Origin: Actinobacteria bacterium UBA5182
Lineage (GTDB): Bacteria > Actinomycetota > UBA4738
NCBI GenBank assembly: GCA_002413185.1
Contig: DHWM01000116.1
Location: 354 to 11,332, forward strand
Length of the DNA: 10,979 nt
Direction: 5' to 3'
A program made the position numbers and the translations under genes. The notes beneath the pieces were generated by a model that was not told the origin of the DNA, searched no databases, and saw nothing but the letters and a program-made list of their open reading frames with translations. Below, one piece after another: positions 6,997-10,979 of this stretch; positions within the stretch are counted from its first letter, which is position 1; every line of letters begins with the position of its first letter.

Positions 6997-7318
6997 GGTC
7001 TTCCCCCTGTTCTGGGACATGGATGACGAACTGCGGCGGGGTCTGCATCCGCCGGATGGGTCTGCTGAATCCTCCCAGCCGGGCGGCCGGACGGCAACGA
7101 GACGTTAGTTCTGTCGTTCTCTCGGACGTGTTGCCGTCGAGCAGCTCGAACGGCGTAGCCCGAGCTCAGTGATGGATCGGCGGCCTGAAGCAAGTCAACC
7201 TCGGGAAACGCGGTGGGCTAGCATCGTCCTTGTGCGCCCCTGCACCCGGGTGGCTCCTCCTCGGATCCACCCTGGTCACCATGGTTCTCCCGCCAGGGGC
7301 CGAGGAGGCGAGCGGTGA
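6997..7318. other. divergent intergenic region (322 nt)
   Basis: This gap separates the leftward secreted-protein gene from the rightward SDR gene and should hold both promoters. I see the secreted gene's Shine-Dalgarno AGGGGG at its left edge (7008-7003, minus strand). A 9-bp inverted repeat lies at 7090-7138. A TAGCAT at 7219-7224 could be a -10 box for the rightward gene, with no clear -35. GAGGAGG at 7302-7308 is the Shine-Dalgarno of the SDR gene. No tRNA, riboswitch or convincing small ORF was recognised. Confidence 0.7.
7090..7138. repeat. inverted repeat, 9-bp arms with 31-nt loop
   Basis: GACGGCAAC at 7090-7098 is the exact reverse complement of GTTGCCGTC at 7130-7138. A short ACGT on each inner side (7102-7105 and 7126-7129) could extend the stem past a 3-nt bulge. 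It lies upstream of both divergent genes, about 95 nt before the secreted-protein start. There is no U-rich tail, so a simple intrinsic terminator is unlikely; an operator pair or an RNA hairpin is possible. Confidence 0.55.
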
Positions 7319-8257
7319 GTGAAGGTCTTCGTGGCTGGTGCGACGGGCGCGATCGGCCGGTTCCTGATGCCACAGTTGCTGGCGGCTGGGCACGCGGTCA
7401 TCGGCATGACCAGATCCGAACAGGGCGCACGAGCGATTCGCTCGATGGGAGCGGAAGCCGTCGTCGCCGACGTCTTCGACCCCGCGGCTCTCAATGCGGC
7501 CATGGCCCGGGTGTTGCCGGACGCGGTCATTCACCAGCTCACCGCGATCCCGAAGGTGATCGATCGCCGGCGGCTCGAGTCGCAGTTCGGGGAGACCAAC
7601 CGGCTCCGCACGACAGGAACGAGGAACCTCCTGGAGGCGGCGTCGGACTCGGGCGCCAGACGGTTCCTCGCCCAGAGCGTGTCGTTCGCGTACGCGCCGA
7701 TCGGCGCCGCCGTGAAGACCGAGGAAGACCTTCTGTACGCCGGGGCTCCGCCGAAGTACCGACCGCTATTCGACGCGGTGGCTTCGTTGGAACGTCAGGT
7801 CCTGGGCGCAGAGGCGATCGAGGGCGTGGTGGTTCGATACGGGTTCTTCTACGGCCCCGGGACGGCCTACGCGTCGGACGGCTCGGTGGCGAACCTGGTC
7901 CGCAAGCGGCGGTTCCCGGTGGTGGGCGGGGGGCGCGGGGTGTACTCGTTCATCCATCTGGCGGACGCCGCGGCGGCCACGGTGGCCGCCCTCGGTCGGG
8001 AAGGGCCCAATGTGTACAACGTCGTGGATGACGAGCCGGCCGAGGTACGCTGGTGGCTTCCGATCTACGCGGACGCCCTCGGCGCGAAGAAGCCCTTCAG
8101 CGCTCCCGCGTGGCTGGGCCGGCTGGCCGCCGGCGAATACGCGCTCTATCTGATGACGGAGCAGCGAGGGGCGTCGAACGTCAAGGCCAAGGCCGAGCTC
8201 GGCTGGGCGCCGAGGTACCCATCGTGGCGCCAGGGGTTCCGAGAAGCGCTGGGCTGA
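7319..8257 (+). CDS. atypical SDR / NAD(P)-binding epimerase-dehydratase family protein
   Basis: A 312-residue protein with an N-terminal Rossmann fold, GATGAIG with Gly7, Gly10 and Gly13, followed by Arg32 in MTRSE, which would suit NADP(H). The later part follows the epimerase pattern: LLEAASDSGARRFLAQSVSFAYAP at the active-site strand, VVRYGFFYGPG, and FIHLADAAAATVAAL. The usual catalytic Tyr-x3-Lys is not intact: Tyr125 is followed by Gly at +4 (YAPIG), so the protein may bind nucleotide without classic SDR catalysis. Substrate unknown. GTG 7319 is chosen for its Shine-Dalgarno GAGGAGG at 7302-7308 and because the product starts with the typical MKVFVAGATG. It stands alone: its upstream neighbour is divergent, and the PadR gene 85 nt downstream has its own promoter. 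Confidence 0.9.
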   Translation: MKVFVAGATGAIGRFLMPQLLAAGHAVIGMTRSEQGARAIRSMGAEAVVADVFDPAALNAAMARVLPDAVIHQLTAIPKVIDRRRLESQFGETNRLRTTGTRNLLEAASDSGARRFLAQSVSFAYAPIGAAVKTEEDLLYAGAPPKYRPLFDAVASLERQVLGAEAIEGVVVRYGFFYGPGTAYASDGSVANLVRKRRFPVVGGGRGVYSFIHLADAAAATVAALGREGPNVYNVVDDEPAEVRWWLPIYADALGAKKPFSAPAWLGRLAAGEYALYLMTEQRGASNVKAKAELGWAPRYPSWRQGFREALG

Positions 8258-8300
8258 GCCCCACCTTCCCCAATCCCGGGAACGGCTGCGGCCGGCGCCC

Positions 8301-8330
8301 TTGGTGCACACTGTACACGCGGTGTATAGT
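8301..8330 (+). promoter_or_regulatory. promoter of the PadR-ABC-permease operon
   Basis: TTGGTG (8301-8306) and TATAGT (8325-8330) form a sigma70-like pair with an 18-bp spacer. Transcription would start near 8337, about 6 nt before ATG 8343, so the PadR transcript is probably leaderless; no Shine-Dalgarno sequence is visible before that ATG. The -10 hexamer is wholly inside the palindrome at 8310-8330. Confidence 0.7.
8310..8330. promoter_or_regulatory. candidate PadR operator (21-bp palindrome)
   Basis: ACTGTACAC - GCG - GTGTATAGT: 9-bp arms that pair at 8 of 9 positions around a 3-bp centre. It covers the spacer end and the complete -10 box, so a bound dimer would block RNA polymerase. 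PadR-family proteins are dimeric winged-helix repressors that commonly repress their own operon from such palindromes; the binding itself is inferred. Confidence 0.7.
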
Positions 8331-8342
8331 TCGCCGACGACG

Positions 8343-8867
8343 ATGTCTGTGCCACATGTGCTGCTGGGGTTGCTCGAAGATCGTCCTCGCCACGGCTACG
8401 ACCTGAAACGGGAGTACGACGAGCGGTTCGCCTCGACCCGGCCGCTCCAGTTCGGACAGGTGTACGCCACGCTGGCCCGCCTGCTGCGAGACGGCCTGGT
8501 GGATATCGAGGCGCTCGAAGCCGGCGGGGGGCCGGACCGAAAGCTCTACGCGATCACCGCGGCTGGCGTCACCGACCTGGAGCGGTGGCTCCGGGAGCCA
8601 GTGACCCCCCAGCCGTACCTCCAGAGTGTCCTGTTCACGAAGGTGGTGCTGGCGCTCCTCTCGGGGCGGTCGGCAGCGGACGTGCTCGACACGCAGCGAG
8701 CATCCCACCTGGACCGGATGCGGGAACTGACTCGGAGGAAGGCCTCGGGCGACCTCGCCGACGCGTTGGTCGCCGACTTCGCGCTGGTCCATCTGGAGGC
8801 CGACCTGCGGTGGATCGAGATGGCGGGGACGAGGCTCGGCCGCCTGGAGAAGGAGATGAGGGCATGA
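8343..8867 (+). CDS. PadR family transcriptional regulator
   Basis: A 174-residue regulator with the two-domain build of longer PadR proteins. The N-terminal winged helix spans about residues 4-83: VLLGLLEDRPRHGYDLKREYDERF, then the recognition helix region FGQVYATLARLLRDGLVD, and the wing GGGPDRKLYAITAAG. A helical C-terminal dimerisation domain follows (about 92-172), with LFTKVVLALLSG and a long final helix. ATG 8343 is preferred over upstream starts in the same frame because family members begin with SVPHVLLGLLE and because the promoter's -10 ends 12 nt before it. The last 4 nt (ATGA) overlap the ATPase start, so regulator and transporter are translated together. By analogy with other PadR-ABC pairs it likely senses a substrate of the transporter; the ligand is unknown. 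Confidence 0.95.
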   Translation: MSVPHVLLGLLEDRPRHGYDLKREYDERFASTRPLQFGQVYATLARLLRDGLVDIEALEAGGGPDRKLYAITAAGVTDLERWLREPVTPQPYLQSVLFTKVVLALLSGRSAADVLDTQRASHLDRMRELTRRKASGDLADALVADFALVHLEADLRWIEMAGTRLGRLEKEMRA

Positions 8868-9586
8868 GCATCATGAGCGACACCCAGGCGACGCCCACCG
8901 GGCTCCTGGCCGAGCCGTTGCTCGTGGCGATGGACCTCCGGCGCCGATTCGGCCCCACGGTTGCCCTGGACGGGGCGTCGATCCAGGTGACGGCGGGGGA
9001 AGTGGTGGCCGTGATGGGCCCGAGTGGCTCCGGGAAGTCCACACTTCTCCATTGCCTGGCCGGGATCCTCCGGCCCGACGGCGGAGAGGTGCACTACCGG
9101 GGCAGCCGGCTGGACACGCTCTCGGAGGACGTGCGGAGCCGGCTCCGCCGCGACGACTTCGGGTTCGTCTTCCAGTTCGGGCAGCTCGTCCCGGAGCTTT
9201 CGGCGCTGGAGAACGTGACGCTTCCGCTGCGATTGGGCGGCGTCACCCGGCGTGAGGCGGAGCGCCGGGGCAGGGAGTGGCTGGGGCGGCTGGAGGTGGC
9301 CGACGTGGCCGGCAAGCGTCCCGGCGAGATCTCGGGGGGGCAGGGACAGCGGGTCGCCGTGGCCCGGGCTCTGATCACCGGACCGCGGGTCGTGTTCGCC
9401 GACGAACCCACCGGTTCGCTGGATTCGCTGAACGGCGAGCTGGTGATGACGCTCCTGGTCGACACCGCCCGCCAGCAGGGCGCGACCGTCGTGCTGGTCA
9501 CGCACGAACCCCGGGTGGCCGCGTACGCCGAGCGCGAAGTGGTGGTTCGGGACGGACGGTGCGTGGCGCCGGTGCAGGCGCGGTGA
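8864..9586 (+). CDS. ABC transporter ATP-binding protein (MacB/LolD type)
   Basis: A 240-residue ATPase with all catalytic motifs intact: Walker A GPSGSGKS at 52-59, Q-loop Gln104 (FVFQFGQLVP), signature ISGGQ at 156-160, Walker B VVFADE at 176-181 with catalytic Glu181, D-loop SLDS, and H-loop His214. The FVFQ...LVPELSALENV block and FADEPTGSLDS are typical of the MacB/LolD/FtsE group, whose partners are FtsX-fold permeases, matching the next gene. It acts at the inner face of the membrane. ATG 8864 follows AAGGAG (8850-8855) by 8 nt and overlaps the PadR stop; the internal ATG at codon 4 is an alternative. Its own stop overlaps the permease start (GTGA). Confidence 0.96.
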   Translation: MSIMSDTQATPTGLLAEPLLVAMDLRRRFGPTVALDGASIQVTAGEVVAVMGPSGSGKSTLLHCLAGILRPDGGEVHYRGSRLDTLSEDVRSRLRRDDFGFVFQFGQLVPELSALENVTLPLRLGGVTRREAERRGREWLGRLEVADVAGKRPGEISGGQGQRVAVARALITGPRVVFADEPTGSLDSLNGELVMTLLVDTARQQGATVVLVTHEPRVAAYAEREVVVRDGRCVAPVQAR

Positions 9587-10979
9587 CGAAGCGTTCGACC
9601 ATCGCGCTGGGGCTCCGACTGGCGGTGGGCGGGGGCCGAGCTGCACTGGTTCGCCTGCTCCTCATGGCCGGGGGCGTCGCCCTGGGCGTGGGTCTTCTGA
9701 TCGGCGGGCTCGGGATCGTGCCTGCCATCCAGGCCCGCCATCTCCGGGAGATCGCGAGGACACCCGTGATCGGTGCTGAGCGTCGGCGAGAAGACGTCCT
9801 GCTCTGGATCCCGAACGGCGACCGCATCGGCCACCGTGACCTCCTGCGCTACACCGTGGCGGCGATCGGCCGGGCCCCCGTGCCTCCGGGCCTCGATCGC
9901 GCCCCGGACTCCGGTGAGCTGTTCGTCTCCCCTGCGCTGGCCGAGATCCTGCCAACCGCGACGGGGCGCCTGGTGAGGCCGCGCCTTCCGGGCAGGCTCT
10001 CCGGCGTCATCGGCCAGCAGGGGCTGCTGGGCCCCGACGAGCTCGTCGCCTACGTCGGAGTGCGGCCCTCGGCCGTAGAGGCGGACGACGCTCCTCCGGC
10101 CGTCTCGTTCGGCGAAGACCTTTCGGTGAAGCGTCCCATCCCGCTCGGTCTGAAGCTCCTGATCCTGATGGGAGTCCTGGGGCTGCTGGTGCCCATCCTT
10201 GTCTTCGTCGCCACGAGCACGCGCCTCTCCGCCGCCTCGCGGGAGCGCCGTCTCGCCGCGATCAGGTTGGTAGGAGGCACTCCGAGCCAGGTTCGGGTGC
10301 TGGCGGCGGTGGAGAGCGGACTGGGTGCGGTGCTCGGCTCGACACTCGGCCTGATCCTGTTCCTGGCTCTTCGCCCGGTCGTGGCCGGGCTTCGACTGGG
10401 TGGGTACCGGTGGTTCTCCTCCGACATCGCCCCGCCGGTGGGCGAAGCCATTGCCATCCTGGTGGCCGCGCCTCTCTTGGCTGTCGGGGCGGCGCTGCTC
10501 AGCCTTCGGCGCGTGAGCGTCTCTCCTCTGGGCGTCACGCGCCGAGCTCGGGTCCGCCGGGCGGGTGTGATTCGACTGGTGCCGTTGGCGGTCGGCCTGG
10601 GGGGACTGGGGCTTTGTTGGCTGGCCCGGGCCACGGTCCGGGACGGCGGGCCGGGAAGCCTGGTTGCGGTCGGCCTGTCGTTCGTGCTCGTGCTGGTGGG
10701 CCTGGCTCTGGTGGCTCCGTGGTTGGGCTCGGCCGCCGCGCCAATCATCACTCGAGGCGATCGCAGGCTGGGAGCGCTGCTCGGCGCGCGCCGGCTGCAG
10801 GCCGATCCCACCGCCGCCGGGCGGGTGGTCGCGGCGATGGCGATCCTCGTCTTCGGCGCCGGCCTGATCCACGCCCTGGTGCCGGCAGGCGTCCGGGCAG
10901 GAGTAGACGTCGCCTTCTCCATGCGGCAGACCGTCGTTCTCGTCGAGGGGAAGCTGTCCGACGTCCCCTCCATCCGGAG
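9583..10979 (+). CDS. FtsX-like ABC transporter permease (3' end outside window)
   Basis: An open frame from GTG 9583 to the window end, 465 codons with no stop, so the C-terminus is missing. Predicted helices lie at about 22-46, 190-212, 243-264, 287-308, 330-348, 360-384 and 416-436. Between helices 1 and 2 is a soluble domain of about 140 residues outside the cytoplasm. The segment RERRLAAIRLVGGTPSQVR at about 219-237, just after helix 2, is the recognisable FtsX-domain motif. The layout suggests two FtsX modules in one chain, as in actinobacterial MacB-like exporters, with the second module beginning near helix 7. These permeases work mechanically with the ATPase encoded upstream, in lipoprotein, peptide or drug traffic; the cargo here is unknown. 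The start overlaps the ATPase stop and has no clear Shine-Dalgarno of its own, consistent with coupling. Confidence 0.9.
   Translation, partial: MTKRSTIALGLRLAVGGGRAALVRLLLMAGGVALGVGLLIGGLGIVPAIQARHLREIARTPVIGAERRREDVLLWIPNGDRIGHRDLLRYTVAAIGRAPVPPGLDRAPDSGELFVSPALAEILPTATGRLVRPRLPGRLSGVIGQQGLLGPDELVAYVGVRPSAVEADDAPPAVSFGEDLSVKRPIPLGLKLLILMGVLGLLVPILVFVATSTRLSAASRERRLAAIRLVGGTPSQVRVLAAVESGLGAVLGSTLGLILFLALRPVVAGLRLGGYRWFSSDIAPPVGEAIAILVAAPLLAVGAALLSLRRVSVSPLGVTRRARVRRAGVIRLVPLAVGLGGLGLCWLARATVRDGGPGSLVAVGLSFVLVLVGLALVAPWLGSAAAPIITRGDRRLGALLGARRLQADPTAAGRVVAAMAILVFGAGLIHALVPAGVRAGVDVAFSMRQTVVLVEGKLSDVPSIR

Noticed and set aside
8258..8300. Intrinsic terminator between the SDR and PadR genes
   Set aside because: The region is GC-rich, but no clear hairpin followed by a T-run is visible.
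9094..10872. Long open frame on the minus strand (592 codons) opposite the permease
   Set aside because: Its product is a low-complexity Arg/Pro/Gln/His-rich string with no domain. The plus-strand frame has clear FtsX motifs, membrane helices and a coupled start. It is a GC-driven shadow.

Overview
This is a GC-rich window from what is most likely a member of the Actinomycetota, possibly a deep-branching soil or environmental lineage. The evidence is the high GC, frequent GTG starts, 4-bp ATGA/GTGA stop-start overlaps, apparently leaderless promoters and the family content. I cannot name the species. Nearly every base is coding, with no RNA genes, insertion sequences, CRISPR arrays or phage genes that I can see.

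Layout. (1) Bases 1-2139, plus strand: the 3' end of an acetyl-CoA synthetase gene (acs), a crotonase-family gene overlapping its stop, and a class I SAM-dependent methyltransferase; this reads as an acyl-CoA operon. (2) Bases 2140-4183, minus strand: rlmN (23S rRNA/tRNA adenine-C2 methyltransferase) followed 7 nt later by an NAD-dependent epimerase/reductase. The epimerase stop abuts the methyltransferase stop with no gap. (3) Bases 4261-5022, plus: a SURF1-family cytochrome oxidase assembly protein, divergent from rlmN. (4) Bases 5016-6996, minus: a small GlsB/YeaQ-type membrane protein and, upstream of it, a large secreted protein gene interrupted by two apparent one-base insertions. (5) Bases 6997-7318: a 322-nt divergent intergenic region with an inverted repeat. 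(6) Bases 7319-8257, plus: an atypical SDR/NAD(P)-binding protein. (7) Bases 8343-10979, plus: a tightly coupled PadR regulator - ABC ATPase - FtsX/MacB-type permease operon that runs off the window. It is preceded by a promoter whose -10 box lies inside a 21-bp near-perfect palindrome, the probable PadR autoregulatory operator.

How the genes work together. acs and the crotonase fit acetate and acyl-CoA metabolism. SURF1 serves aerobic respiration and RlmN serves translation accuracy. The PadR/ABC/FtsX cassette looks like a self-regulated export or envelope-stress system. The clearest regulatory discovery is the PadR palindrome. The most notable integrity problem is the set of frame disruptions: two in the secreted protein and perhaps one at the methyltransferase start. 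These may be assembly indels or genuine decay. I did not find a convincing undescribed multi-gene system; the window is mostly ordinary chromosome.
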